Positions 49,239 through 58,579 of a stretch of 64,000 nt of DNA are shown here, piece by piece (position 1 is the stretch's first letter; every line of letters begins with the position of its first letter). Under the pieces are notes generated by a model. That model was not told the origin of the DNA. It saw only the letters and a list, made by a program, of their open reading frames with translations, and did no database searches. Source of the DNA: Oceanospirillum sanctuarii (GTDB lineage Bacteria; Pseudomonadota; Gammaproteobacteria; Pseudomonadales; Halomonadaceae); contig NZ_MTBA01000004.1 of the NCBI RefSeq assembly GCF_002150805.1, positions 434,001-498,000 of the forward strand. Reading direction: 5' to 3'. The translations under genes were made by a program, and so were the position numbers.

Positions 49239-49478
49239 GGTGTATTCCTTTTTGGATTATCGACTTGATCAATTCTATGGTTTGCCAAGTGTCAATATGA
49301 TTACATCTAGGAGGCATTCATATTGCACAGCACAAAACGAAAAATTTCGCTGTGCATGGCGTTAATAAACTCAGCGTTTCTCAATCTGCCAGTGCATCCG
49401 GCACTATAAAAAGCAGATTTTCTCCCTGTCGCTTCCCTATCTCTATTAGAACATTCCATTTTTACTTTGAAGCGTTTT

Positions 49479-49721
49479 TTATTTTTGCTGGGTGTAACTG
49501 TTGAGCATTTGCATCATCATTTTTTGATATGTCTCAACAGAATCGAATCCCTGGCTGATAAAAGGCTTCATTAAAGCTAAAGGCTCGTAGCCTTCAACGC
49601 CTTCCTCCATCTGCTGACGAATCTTCGCCATCAGATCTTCCTGAAATTTTTGCACATCCGGCAGGCCCATCGCCTTACGGAACTCTTCAGGTGTCATATC
49701 GACTTCGATGTTCACCTTCAT
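49479..49721 (-). CDS. Small DUF6489-like protein upstream of the PHA genes
   Basis: An 80-residue protein opening MKVNIEVDMTPEEFRKAMGL, followed by PDVQKFQEDLMAKIRQQMEE and a C-terminal helix ending QMLNSYTQQK. The start resembles the DUF6489 family, often found near polyhydroxyalkanoate genes. It has no signal peptide; it has a beta strand then amphipathic helices, as for a small granule-surface protein. AAGGAG lies seven bases before the ATG. It reads toward the phasin across a 240-base gap. Role inferred from context only. Confidence 0.65.
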   Translation of the reverse strand: MKVNIEVDMTPEEFRKAMGLPDVQKFQEDLMAKIRQQMEEGVEGYEPLALMKPFISQGFDSVETYQKMMMQMLNSYTQQK

Positions 49722-49848
49722 GGCAATCTCCTTTCCCCGAGTAGGGCGTTGTTGAATCTAATGTAACGTGCAGTATCACCATGTTGCAACTGCACAATGA
49801 AAGCATTTGCGACTCAAAATGAATTTTTAGTCACAAAAAGTAACAAAA

Positions 49849-51057
49849 TCACGAGAGTGCTGCAGCCCAATAAACACGCTGCCTCCAAAGAGACCAGAGC
49901 ATTAAAACAGCACCAAAACCTGCTGCAAATCCTGCCAACAGATAACTTCCCTGCGCCCCGACCTCAACCCAGAGCAAACCACTACCCCATGCCCCCAGAG
50001 CCCCGCCAATTCCGAAGCCTAGAGAGCTGTAAACAGCCTGTCCCTGAGCGGCTGTTTTGCCGGTGAAAAAACGTTGCACCAAAGCGATCGAAGCCGCATG
50101 AAAACTTCCGAAAGACGCTGCGTGTAACAGCTGTGATACCAAAAGTAGCACCAGATGTTCAGCAAAGAAGCCGATCATGCACCAACGGATCGCAGCTAAT
50201 ATCAGGCTGATAACCAAGAGTGTTTGAGCACTGAAACGTCTTAGCAACAGGTGCATTATGGCAAAGAGCACAACTTCAGCCATTACACCTAATGACCATA
50301 GCAATCCAATCAGGCTACGGCTATAGCCAATCGCCTCCATATAGATGGAGAAAAAGGTGTAATAGGGACCGTGGGAGATCTGCATCAGAATAACCGTCAG
50401 CAGAAAAACCAGAACCGGCGGCTGTCGTAATCGCTGCCAGAATCCCATTTCATCCGATGGGCGCTCACTTTCTCCAGTGGATTCTTTGTCGCTATCGCCC
50501 TTTTGACTCCAGAAACGACTAGCGGGTATCCACCAGGAGCTTAGCGCCATCATCACCATGATGAAGAGAATGCTTACCGGCAGCCAGCTAACTTCAACCC
50601 AGTCCAGTAACCAACCCAAACCTGCCACGGCGACAATAAAACCCACTGAGCCCCAGAGACGGATCTGACTGTAGCGCTCTTCACGCCCCTTAATCGCCTT
50701 CAGAGTAATCACTTCGTATTGCGGTAAGATGGCATTCCAGAAAAAACTGTACAGCACCATGGCGACCGCCATGCTCCAGAAGCCCTGCTGAAGATAAACC
50801 GTCAGAAAGCATAACGGCGTGAGTACTGCCCCCAAACGCATCACTGGGATATGGGCGTCCTTACGATCCGCCCAATAACTCCAGAGGTTAGGCGCAATCA
50901 GCTTGGTGGCAATAAAGACCGCCATAAGTGCGCCTATCTGCTCGGCATCAAAACCCAGAGATTGCAGATAAAGTCCCCAATAAGGATTCGTCGCACCCAG
51001 TACCGCAAAATAGAAAAAGTAGACCGAGGATAACGACCAATAAACCGAACCTGTCAT
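49849..51057 (-). CDS. MFS transporter
   Basis: A 402-residue inner-membrane carrier with twelve predicted helices and a central cytoplasmic loop rich in charged residues (SQKGDSDKESTGESERPSDE). The opening VYWSLSSVYFFYFAVLGATN resembles the MFS group containing phenylpropionate- and nucleoside-type carriers. It lies next to aroC, as in pseudomonads, but the substrate is not known. It ends in a region with no clear terminator. Confidence 0.88.
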   Translation of the reverse strand: MTGSVYWSLSSVYFFYFAVLGATNPYWGLYLQSLGFDAEQIGALMAVFIATKLIAPNLWSYWADRKDAHIPVMRLGAVLTPLCFLTVYLQQGFWSMAVAMVLYSFFWNAILPQYEVITLKAIKGREERYSQIRLWGSVGFIVAVAGLGWLLDWVEVSWLPVSILFIMVMMALSSWWIPASRFWSQKGDSDKESTGESERPSDEMGFWQRLRQPPVLVFLLTVILMQISHGPYYTFFSIYMEAIGYSRSLIGLLWSLGVMAEVVLFAIMHLLLRRFSAQTLLVISLILAAIRWCMIGFFAEHLVLLLVSQLLHAASFGSFHAASIALVQRFFTGKTAAQGQAVYSSLGFGIGGALGAWGSGLLWVEVGAQGSYLLAGFAAGFGAVLMLWSLWRQRVYWAAALS

Positions 51058-51172
51058 GCCGGACAGGCCTTTGTATTCTTGATATCAAAAACTGTTTTCA
51101 ACGCTGTTCCTTAAGCTGATTTCAGAATCAAACGCGAGCAAACCGCTCTAAAGAATAATCTGGGGACAATAC

Positions 51173-51205
51173 AAAAATGCCCCGGCTATAAGCCAGGGCA
51201 TTTTT
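51173..51205. terminator. Terminator after aroC
   Basis: Arms AAAAATGCCC and GGGCATTTTT with an inner GGCT/AGCC stem and a 3-nt loop. T-runs are present in both directions. It lies 42 bases beyond the aroC stop. Confidence 0.85.
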
Positions 51206-51247
51206 CGCTGATCTGTTATCAACACGTCATTGAACTAACAGATCGTT

Positions 51248-52345
51248 TTAGGCCTGAGCCGGTACAACCGGTGTTGGCATCTCAACATCACCGCACTGAG
51301 CACGATGACGCAGATAGTGATCCATCAGGGTAATCGCCATCATGGCTTCAGCAATCGGTGTCGCACGGATACCGACACAAGGATCGTGACGCCCTTTGGT
51401 AACCACCTCAACCGGCTCACCTTTGATATTGATACTCTTACCCGGCAGATGCAGGCTCGATGTTGGTTTCAGAGCAATATGAGCCACAATATCCTGGCCG
51501 GAGGAGATACCACCCAAAATGCCACCGGCATTGTTAGACAGGAAACCTTCCGGTGTAATTTCATCACGGTGCTCTGTGCCTTTCTGAGCTACGGAATCGA
51601 AACCAGCACCGATCTCAATACCTTTAACCGCATTGATGCTCATCAGCGCATGCGCCAGCTCTGCATCCAGGCGGTCAAAGATTGGCTCCCCCAGACCCGG
51701 TGGCACGTGAGATGCCACAACCGTCACTTTAGCGCCCACGGACTCACCCTCTTTACGCAGGGCATCCATGTAGTTTTCCATCTCAGTGATCTTGTCCGCA
51801 TCAGGGCAGAAGAAAGGATTTGTATTCACCAGATCCCAATCGACTTTTTCCACTTTGATCGGGCCCAGCTGAGACAGGTAACCACGGATCTCGATACCCA
51901 GACGCTCCCTCAGGAACTTCTTAGCGATAGCTCCCGCCGCAACACGCATCGCTGTTTCACGGGCAGAAGAACGACCGCCGCCACGGTAATCACGGAAGCC
52001 ATACTTCTGGTTGTAAGTGTAATCCGCATGAGCAGGGCGATACTGCTGAGCAATATTGGAATAATCTTTGGAGCGCTGATCCGTGTTTTCGATCATCAGG
52101 CCAATAGCAGTACCTGTGGTCTTGCCTTCGAAGACACCAGACAGAATCTTCACCTGATCCGGTTCACGGCGCTGAGTGGTATGACGGGATGTACCCGGCT
52201 TGCGGCGATCCAGATCGATCTGCAGATCTTCCTCTGTAATCTCAAGACCCGGAGGGCAACCATCAATAATGGCACCCAAAGCCGGACCATGGCTTTCGCC
52301 GAAGGTTGTCAGGATGAACAGTTTTCCAAAGCTATTACCAGACAT
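51248..52345 (-). CDS. aroC: Chorismate synthase AroC
   Basis: A 365-residue enzyme with the three family signatures: [19 protein letters not shown] near the start, [19 protein letters not shown] in the middle and [20 protein letters not shown] near the end. It forms chorismate from EPSP using reduced FMN, the branch point to aromatic amino acids and folate. AGAGAG lies six bases before the ATG. It follows prmB by 137 bases. Confidence 0.97.
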   Translation of the reverse strand: MSGNSFGKLFILTTFGESHGPALGAIIDGCPPGLEITEEDLQIDLDRRKPGTSRHTTQRREPDQVKILSGVFEGKTTGTAIGLMIENTDQRSKDYSNIAQQYRPAHADYTYNQKYGFRDYRGGGRSSARETAMRVAAGAIAKKFLRERLGIEIRGYLSQLGPIKVEKVDWDLVNTNPFFCPDADKITEMENYMDALRKEGESVGAKVTVVASHVPPGLGEPIFDRLDAELAHALMSINAVKGIEIGAGFDSVAQKGTEHRDEITPEGFLSNNAGGILGGISSGQDIVAHIALKPTSSLHLPGKSINIKGEPVEVVTKGRHDPCVGIRATPIAEAMMAITLMDHYLRHRAQCGDVEMPTPVVPAQA

Positions 52346-52425
52346 GAAACTCTCTCTTGCATGGCCCTTGCAGGCATCATTTATTCTTTAAAATTCAGTC
52401 CTGAAAATCTCAGGATTACAAAACC

Positions 52426-52449
52426 CTGTGGCAAGGGTGTCAGCCACAG
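52426..52449 (-). terminator. Possible terminator after prmB
   Basis: A 7-bp stem (CTGTGGC with GCCACAG) and a 10-nt loop, followed on the minus strand by GGTTTTG, between prmB and aroC. It is weak, so partial read-through to aroC is likely. Confidence 0.4.
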
Positions 52450-52482
52450 AGTCCTTAGTATCTCTAAGCGGGAAAAGACGGA

Positions 52483-53409
52483 TCAGGCGAAATGACCAGC
52501 AAACTCTTTCAGTTGATCAGCGGTCAGCATAAAGACGCCCTGACCACCCATCTCTAACTCCAGCCAGAGGAAAGGCACTTCCGGGAAGGCATCCTGCAGG
52601 GCAAACTCGCTGTTGCCAACTTCGCAGATCAGCACACCGTTATCTGACAGGTAACGCGGCGCATCGCGCAGAATTCGGCGGGTAATATCCAGACCATCAG
52701 CACCGGAACCTAAGCCCAAAGCCGGTTCGTGCTGATATTCATCCGCCATGGCGCTCAGGTCTTCATCATCCACATACGGCGGATTGGATACGATCAGATC
52801 ATAGGAAGCATCTTCCGGCAGATCGTCAAACAGATCAGACTGATAAACCGTAACCTGATCCGCCAAATCGTGACGCTCAACATTACTGCGGGCAACGCAT
52901 AGCGCCTCTTCAGAGATATCCGCCAGATCCACCCGGGCGTATGGGAAGGCGTAAGCGGTTGCGATACCGATACAGCCACTGCCGGTACACAGATCCAGCA
53001 CACGGGTCGGCTCTTCGGTCAGCCAGGGCTCAAAGTGGTTCTGAACCAGTTCACCAATCGGAGAACGCGGCACCAGCACACGGTGGTCAACATTGAATGG
53101 CAGGCCAGCAAACCAAGCCTCACCTAAAAGGTATGCCAGTGGTACACGATCCAGACAGCGTTTCTCAACATGGCTGAGGATCACAATCGCCTCATCGTGA
53201 GTGACGCGGGCATCCAGCATAGCCGGATCAAAATCCCACGGCAGGTGCAAACTGCCAAGCACCAGATGAACGGCTTCATCCCACGCATTGTCCGTGCCGT
53301 GGCCGAAATACACTTTGTGATGATTAAACTGAGAAAAGGTCCAGCGGATATAATCTTTGATGGTAAAGAGTTGCTGAGCAACTTCTGTTAGCGCTTTTGT
53401 CTGTGGCAC
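52483..53409 (-). CDS. prmB: Ribosomal protein uL3 glutamine methyltransferase PrmB
   Basis: A 308-residue SAM-dependent methyltransferase from the GTG at 53409, with GGAG seven bases upstream; a frame to 53454 is longer than the family. It has the SAM motif VLDLCTGSGCIGIATAYAFP and the catalytic SNPPYVDDEDLSAM. It methylates a glutamine in ribosomal protein L3. It is divergent from smrB, as in E. coli. Confidence 0.94.
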   Translation of the reverse strand: MPQTKALTEVAQQLFTIKDYIRWTFSQFNHHKVYFGHGTDNAWDEAVHLVLGSLHLPWDFDPAMLDARVTHDEAIVILSHVEKRCLDRVPLAYLLGEAWFAGLPFNVDHRVLVPRSPIGELVQNHFEPWLTEEPTRVLDLCTGSGCIGIATAYAFPYARVDLADISEEALCVARSNVERHDLADQVTVYQSDLFDDLPEDASYDLIVSNPPYVDDEDLSAMADEYQHEPALGLGSGADGLDITRRILRDAPRYLSDNGVLICEVGNSEFALQDAFPEVPFLWLELEMGGQGVFMLTADQLKEFAGHFA

Positions 53410-53574
53410 GAATTTTCTCCAATCATCAGCCTTAACCACACGTTCTGTTAGCAAGTTTAACCCAGCATCTGGCTGCTATAAACCAAACTCCTCTCTCCCG
53501 ATACAAAAAGATCGCCTCTTGCCAGAATAAGTCCATCTGGTATCGTTGCCCAACCACGAATACCGGGCAAGACA

Positions 53575-54189
53575 ATGAGTAAAACCTTTCAGCCGAATAA
53601 CCGTCCCAGTGACGACAGCTCCTTTGATGACGCTTTTGATGACAACCTCGATGAAATGGATCTGTTCCGCTCAGCGATGAGTGGCGTGAAAAAGATCAAA
53701 AGCGACAAAGTCATTCTGAAAACGCCAAAGAAAAAAGATATCAACGCCGCCGTTAAACGAGCTGCGGCAACAGCCGCTGAAGACAAGTTTGTGGTGGATA
53801 ATCTGTCTGAAGGAAATATTCCGGATAAAAAGCCAAGCGATATCCTGAGCTTTAAAGTACCGGATCTGCCACTTCGCACCTTTCAGGAACTGAAAAAAGG
53901 TGAAATCAGCTGGCAGGAAGGACTCGACCTGCACGGGCAGGTGGTTGAAGAGGCCCGCGCTGAACTCTACACCTTTATTCAGGATTGTCGCGCCCGACGC
54001 TTCCGCAGTGTAATTGTGGTTCACGGTAAATCCTGGACAGAGGGCAGCGGCCGCGCGGAGCTGAAATCCTACGTTAATGTCTGGCTGCGACAGATGCCGG
54101 AAGTAATCGCCTTCCATTCCTGCCTGCCTGCTGATGGCGGAACAGGTGCAGTCTATGTTCTGTTGAAGACCAAAGAATGGGGCGCCTGA
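53575..54189 (+). CDS. smrB: Smr-domain ribosome rescue endonuclease (SmrB-like)
   Basis: A 204-residue protein with a disordered acidic N terminus, a helical middle and a C-terminal Smr domain (about 115-200). The domain carries LDLHGQVVEEARAELY, VVHGKSWTEGSGRAELKSYV and a GGTGAVYVLLK end. SmrB cuts mRNA at collided ribosomes in E. coli, and its gene sits beside prmB there too. The family is about 180 residues. It is followed by a terminator shared with a convergent gene. Confidence 0.9.
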   Translation: MSKTFQPNNRPSDDSSFDDAFDDNLDEMDLFRSAMSGVKKIKSDKVILKTPKKKDINAAVKRAAATAAEDKFVVDNLSEGNIPDKKPSDILSFKVPDLPLRTFQELKKGEISWQEGLDLHGQVVEEARAELYTFIQDCRARRFRSVIVVHGKSWTEGSGRAELKSYVNVWLRQMPEVIAFHSCLPADGGTGAVYVLLKTKEWGA

Positions 54190-54223
54190 TTAACCAGCCT
54201 CTCCATTCTCTGTAGATCAAATA

Positions 54224-54257
54224 AAAAGGCAGATCCTAAGATCTGCCTTTTGTTTTT
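54224..54257. terminator. Bidirectional terminator after smrB
   Basis: A perfect 12-bp stem (AAAAGGCAGATC with GATCTGCCTTTT) and a 4-nt loop, with T-runs on both strands, between convergent genes. Confidence 0.88.
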
Positions 54258-54289
54258 AACGCAGTCAATTTTTGCAGCGCCTATGAGAA

Positions 54290-55234
54290 TTACTTCTTAA
54301 CCACCAGCTCAATCCTACCACCATAAGACACTGAATCTTTGGTCGGAGCCATCGCTCCAAGACCTTTCAGCTCCAGTTTACCTGCGGACAAACCAAACTC
54401 CTGAAGTGACCTTTGCAGTTTTGCCGCCGCCTGTTCAGAACGCTGCTGTAAGACTTCATGACTCTGTTTGCCGTAATGGTGCGCCACCAGCCAGAATGTT
54501 TTATCACTCTTCTCAAGCTGATCAGCCAGTTGCTGCAACTGTCCGAAAGCGCCCTCTTCAAACTCACCATCAGCAGTAACCGGTAAACGCACCCAACCGG
54601 TTTCCAGTAGCTGTTCGAACAGAGATCGCTTAACGCCCTTGGTGGCGACCGGAGCTGCTGTTACCTGATAGTGGGAAACATAAACATAGATACGGCCAGT
54701 ACCCCGCTCGGTGATATAAACCGAAACATAATCGGTCTGACCATTCAGATCCCGACGACCGGCAATATAGTGTTGCTCACGATCTACCCCATACAGCGTT
54801 GAGATCTTAAAGACACTGTTTGCCCAGTCATTACTACTACCACACTCACGGCTACTGCACCGGAACAGTATTTCGCTACCCGGCTGCTGCAACTGCCCCT
54901 GATAATGCTCCAGAATCTCATCGGTATCACGGGTTGAACGCACCCGATACAAAGTCTGGCTCAGAGTGCCGGATGGTAAACTCAACCAGCTTTCCGGAAA
55001 GGCTTCTCCCCCTTTATTCTGAATTCGCCCGGTGGCAAACAGATGCTGATCCATCTGCTGGCTTTTCTCCGATTCTTTCTCCGCCAGAGGGAAAGATTCC
55101 AGAGCACCTGCTGCCATGACCGGCGCTGAAACGATCAGGGTAACGACAGATGCCCAAAGCCAAAGCAGTGGGAGCGGAATTCTTTTCTGTTGAGCCAAGA
55201 AAGCTGTTTGATGACGGGGCTGGGATAGCTTCAC
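54290..55234 (-). CDS. DUF4892 protein with OmpA-like C-terminal part
   Basis: A 314-residue exported protein from the GTG at 55234, with AGGA six bases upstream. A hydrophobic segment (about 23-41, LLWLWASVVTLIVSAPVMAA) acts as the signal. The middle (RVRSTRDTDEILEHYQGQLQ, then DREQHYIAGRRDLNGQTDYV) fits DUF4892. The last 90 residues, with QRSEQAAAKLQRSLQEFGL, have the pattern of an OmpA-like fold. It follows the nearby alpha/beta hydrolase genes in the same direction. Function unknown; an envelope role is likely. Confidence 0.75.
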   Translation of the reverse strand: MKLSQPRHQTAFLAQQKRIPLPLLWLWASVVTLIVSAPVMAAGALESFPLAEKESEKSQQMDQHLFATGRIQNKGGEAFPESWLSLPSGTLSQTLYRVRSTRDTDEILEHYQGQLQQPGSEILFRCSSRECGSSNDWANSVFKISTLYGVDREQHYIAGRRDLNGQTDYVSVYITERGTGRIYVYVSHYQVTAAPVATKGVKRSLFEQLLETGWVRLPVTADGEFEEGAFGQLQQLADQLEKSDKTFWLVAHHYGKQSHEVLQQRSEQAAAKLQRSLQEFGLSAGKLELKGLGAMAPTKDSVSYGGRIELVVKK

Positions 55235-55398
55235 GATGATCCTCTCTGATATGCAAAAATCCTTGGCGGTCAGATGTTCTTTACCAACACGAAGTAGAGG
55301 CAAAACAACTTAAACCGCTTAAAGACTAGACTACAGATTCGGTAAAAAATTCTGACAAGGGATATCTTTATCTGATACCGCTCAAATAAGGGTTCAGA

Positions 55399-56268
55399 TC
55401 AGGTCTGCTGCCAAAATGCGATCAGGCTTTCTGCTACAGCTGTTGCTGTATCCGGCTCCAGATGTAGGTGATGATTACCAGGCATGATCACCTGCTCAAT
55501 ATCAGCAACTCGCTCTTTGCGTAGTCGGGTATTCTCTCTGTTGGTCAGAAAACCCTGATCACCGATGATAAGTTGAGCCGGAGCCTTGATCGCTTCACAG
55601 AAGCTGTAGATCTGATCTTCCGTCAGGCGAACCGGAGAAGGAATCCGCAAACGGGCATCAGAACGCCAGCGCCAGCCGTCTTCATCCTGACGGGTTCCCC
55701 GCTCAGCCAGAGGCAAGGCAGCGTCATAGCTGATTTCGCCGATGCCACGCATACGGGCTTCAGCAGCTTCCTCTACAGAGGCATAACAGGGCGGTGTTTT
55801 ATAATTCTGCAGCTTGTAGCGGCCTACCGCCTGCGTCAGCTGCTGTGGGGATTCTTCAGCCGGTGTTGATAAAGGACCCAGACCTTCGATCAGAGCAACC
55901 CGACCGACCCTATCCGGCATAGCACCAGCCATCAAAGTAGCGACACCAGCGCCCATTGAATGCCCTAGCAGATCAACCTCTTCCCAGCCCTGGGCGTCCA
56001 TCAGCAACGCCATATCGATCACGTTATCCCAGATATGGTAGTAAGAACCTTTTGGGCGATGGCCCGATAAGCCATGCCCGACAAGGTCAATCGCCCAGAT
56101 ATCCAGATCACAGGCTTCCGCCAATAAAGGCGCGATTCGACTGAAGCTCTGACAGTTGTCCAGCCAGCCATGCATCGCAAGCACAGGCTTATGGTGACCT
56201 TTACCCCAGCGCAAACCGGAAAGGGAAACGTATTCAAGATCGATCTGAAAGGGGATAGGTTCCTGCAT
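55399..56268 (-). CDS. Alpha/beta hydrolase
   Basis: A 289-residue hydrolase. The nucleophile is in LLGHSMGAGVATLMAG, the oxyanion strand in VLAMHGWLDNCQSF and the catalytic histidine in MPGNHHLHLEP. No signal peptide. It follows another alpha/beta hydrolase by 70 bases, an order also found beside aroC-prmB in pseudomonads. The substrate is not known. Confidence 0.88.
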   Translation of the reverse strand: MQEPIPFQIDLEYVSLSGLRWGKGHHKPVLAMHGWLDNCQSFSRIAPLLAEACDLDIWAIDLVGHGLSGHRPKGSYYHIWDNVIDMALLMDAQGWEEVDLLGHSMGAGVATLMAGAMPDRVGRVALIEGLGPLSTPAEESPQQLTQAVGRYKLQNYKTPPCYASVEEAAEARMRGIGEISYDAALPLAERGTRQDEDGWRWRSDARLRIPSPVRLTEDQIYSFCEAIKAPAQLIIGDQGFLTNRENTRLRKERVADIEQVIMPGNHHLHLEPDTATAVAESLIAFWQQT

Positions 56269-56338
56269 GGCCAGTGCCTCGGTCCGATGAAGTGAGCAGT
56301 TTTGCCGGGGCAGATCCCGGCCGAAGTCTCTGCGCAGG

Positions 56339-57124
56339 TTATTGATCCTGCATCAGTTTAATCATGGCCTGAATCTCATCGGCTGTCGACTCCGGGTATT
56401 CCAGTGGAAACAGGTGGCCACCATCAACAGGCTTCCAGTTAAAACCCGAGCGACGTATTCCCCTAATACCATCTTTAGGAATAACCGAGGCATTTTCACT
56501 GGTAAGAACAGAAACCGGCACCTTCATTTTTCGGCCGGAGCCCCATAGGTTATCTGCAATACCGCAGAAAATGTTGTACTCCACCTCTGGCTCAAAACTC
56601 AGAACCCGCTGTCCGGATTCCGGACGGGTTCCTGAACTGACGTAATCCGACAAACAGCGCTCATCAAAATTCCGGAACAAGGCACGGGATTGCAGATACT
56701 CCGCAACCGCTTCTTCATCAGGCCAGCTCTTTTTGCGGTATCGGCTCTGACGGGCAGGCGTCACCCGATCAATGCGACCGGTTCGTTTGGCAAACTTCAG
56801 CAACCAGGGACGAAGACCTGAGATATAAAGCGGCGGGTCAAGCAACACCAGTCCCTTAAAATAAGCCGGAGCCTTCAACGCAGCCCGATACAGAAGTACG
56901 CCACCAAGGGAGTGACCTACTCCCCAAACCGGCTCCTCGGCAGCGCTGATCATGGCCAACTGTTCATCAACCAGTGCATCCCAGTTGTCCGATACCGGCC
57001 AGCGCGGGTCGTGCCCGATATGAGAAACTCCCTGCACATCAAACTGATCAGCCAGCTGATCAAACAGCACCCGATAGCTCCCCATAGGGAAACCATTGGC
57101 GTGAGCGAAATGTAGCATCGACAT
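56339..57124 (-). CDS. Alpha/beta hydrolase
   Basis: A 261-residue hydrolase, taking the ATG at 57124; a longer frame to 57187 adds a poor leader. The nucleophile is in GVGHSLGGVLLYRAAL and the histidine in DGGHLFPLEYP. Its opening MSMLHFAHANGFPMGSYRVL is typical of a conserved gammaproteobacterial group of unknown substrate. It is not closely similar to the hydrolase gene that follows it. Confidence 0.85.
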   Translation of the reverse strand: MSMLHFAHANGFPMGSYRVLFDQLADQFDVQGVSHIGHDPRWPVSDNWDALVDEQLAMISAAEEPVWGVGHSLGGVLLYRAALKAPAYFKGLVLLDPPLYISGLRPWLLKFAKRTGRIDRVTPARQSRYRKKSWPDEEAVAEYLQSRALFRNFDERCLSDYVSSGTRPESGQRVLSFEPEVEYNIFCGIADNLWGSGRKMKVPVSVLTSENASVIPKDGIRGIRRSGFNWKPVDGGHLFPLEYPESTADEIQAMIKLMQDQ

Positions 57125-57367
57125 GGCTATTACCAACTCCAGAGCAAACGTACGTTTGATTTTTATTGTTAGCCACATGATGCACAAGGATAAGTCGATT
57201 TTGAACCGCTAAATAATTAATCGACTTGCAGGAAGGCTAGGTGCGCAGTAAAGTCGTGCTCCCCTATTCGCAGAGCCTTTTAAGCACTTTTTTGCCTTTG
57301 ATTTTGTTTCGACGACTCGTTATCAATTCAAAGAAAAGCTCAGCCTCTAAGAAAAACAGGAGCCCCC

Positions 57368-57502
57368 ATGAGCCTAGATCCGGATAAATCCAAACGCCCC
57401 AGCCGTTCTCCTGAAGTGAAAAAAAAGCGTAATCTGAGCTTCTTTATTACCGTACTTGCTGCCGTTGCATTTGCCGCTTGGCAGATCAGTCAGTCAAGCT
57501 GA
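57368..57502 (+). CDS. 44-residue single-helix membrane protein
   Basis: Opens MSLDPDKSKRPSRSPEVKKK, a basic cytoplasmic stretch, followed by one membrane helix (about 24-38, SFFITVLAAVAFAAW) and a short tail. AGGAG lies six bases before the ATG. Its TGA shares a base with the ATG of the next gene (TGATG at 57500-57504), so translation of the AEC carrier is probably coupled to it. No family was recognised. The ribosome site, helix and overlap together argue that it is real. Confidence 0.65.
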   Translation: MSLDPDKSKRPSRSPEVKKKRNLSFFITVLAAVAFAAWQISQSS

Positions 57503-58458
57503 TGGATGCCTTTCTAAACTCCCTCAGCGCAACGCTGCAGATCACAGCACCGGTATTTATCATCGTATTTCTGGGCGTGCTGTTTAAGCACTGGCGCTGG
57601 CTGGATGATAACTTTGTCAAAATCGCATCGACTCTGGTATTTCGGGTTACTCTGCCAACACTGGTTTTCCTGAATATCAGCAAGACCAACCTGAGAGAAA
57701 GCCTCGATCCCGGTGTTCTGCTGTATGCCACAGTGGTGACTCTGATCGGCTTCTTCTTTCTGATCTGGGCTGCACGGGTAATGGTCTCTGTGCCTGCCGA
57801 TCGGGGTGTTTTTATTCAGGGCAGCTTCCGGGGTAATCAGGGCATTATCGGTATGGCCCTGGTGGCTAACCAGTTTGGTGAAGCAGGCTTGCCTATGGCT
57901 TCTCTGCTACTGGGCTGTCTGATCATTATCTATAACATTCTGTCGGTGATCGCCCTCAGTACCTCTCAGCCAGAACGCGCCGGTACCGGCTGGAAACCGG
58001 TCTTTATGGATATCGTAAAGAACCCTCTGATCCTGTCGGTTGTACTGGCTTTACCCTTCTCCTATTTCCAGTGGAGCTTACCGCCGCTGCTGCTGAAAAC
58101 GGGCACTTATTTCTCGGGTATGACCTTGCCTTTGGCTCTGTTGTGTATTGGTGCCTCTCTGAGCCTGAAAGCCTTAAGAGCCTCCTCTCTGGCATCCTGG
58201 GGAGCAACGGCTATGAAGCTGGCGATTCTTCCGGTGATTATGACCTGGGGAGCCTGGTATCTGGGCTGGACCGGTCAGACACTGGGGATTCTCTTCCTCT
58301 ACTTTGCCAGCCCCACCGCTGCCGGAAGCTTTGTTATGGCGAAGGCGATGGGTGCAAATGGTGCGCTGGCTGCCAATATTGTGGCACTGACAACGGTAGG
58401 ATCGACCCTGACAGTTACCTTAGGGGTTTTCCTGCTGCACTGGCTACAACTGGTTTAG
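57502..58458 (+). CDS. AEC family transporter
   Basis: A 318-residue inner-membrane carrier with about ten helices. It opens MDAFLNSLSATLQITAPVFI, and FRGNQGIIGMALVANQFGEA and YFASPTAAGSFVMAKAMGAN match the auxin efflux carrier family, which moves organic anions such as malonate or malate. The start overlaps the stop of the small membrane protein gene; an in-frame TTG at 57478 is possible but less likely. The substrate is not known. Confidence 0.88.
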   Translation: MDAFLNSLSATLQITAPVFIIVFLGVLFKHWRWLDDNFVKIASTLVFRVTLPTLVFLNISKTNLRESLDPGVLLYATVVTLIGFFFLIWAARVMVSVPADRGVFIQGSFRGNQGIIGMALVANQFGEAGLPMASLLLGCLIIIYNILSVIALSTSQPERAGTGWKPVFMDIVKNPLILSVVLALPFSYFQWSLPPLLLKTGTYFSGMTLPLALLCIGASLSLKALRASSLASWGATAMKLAILPVIMTWGAWYLGWTGQTLGILFLYFASPTAAGSFVMAKAMGANGALAANIVALTTVGSTLTVTLGVFLLHWLQLV

Positions 58459-58525
58459 CGATGCCATCTCGCATTGGACATACAAAGAACCGGAAATAAA
58501 ACGCACCGGAAAAAGTGTTAGAAAT

Positions 58526-58565
58526 AAAAAAGGCGCTGTTGGAAAACCATCAGCGCCTTTTTTTG
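58526..58565. terminator. Bidirectional terminator after the AEC gene
   Basis: A 13-bp stem (58526-58538 with 58551-58563) with a small internal bulge and an AAAA loop, and T-runs in both directions, between convergent genes. Confidence 0.88.
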
Positions 58566-58579
58566 ACTTTCAAAACCGT

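Noticed and set aside
57298-57326. FNR-like box upstream of the small membrane protein gene
   Set aside because: TTGAT and ATCAA are 19 bases apart; an FNR site needs 4.
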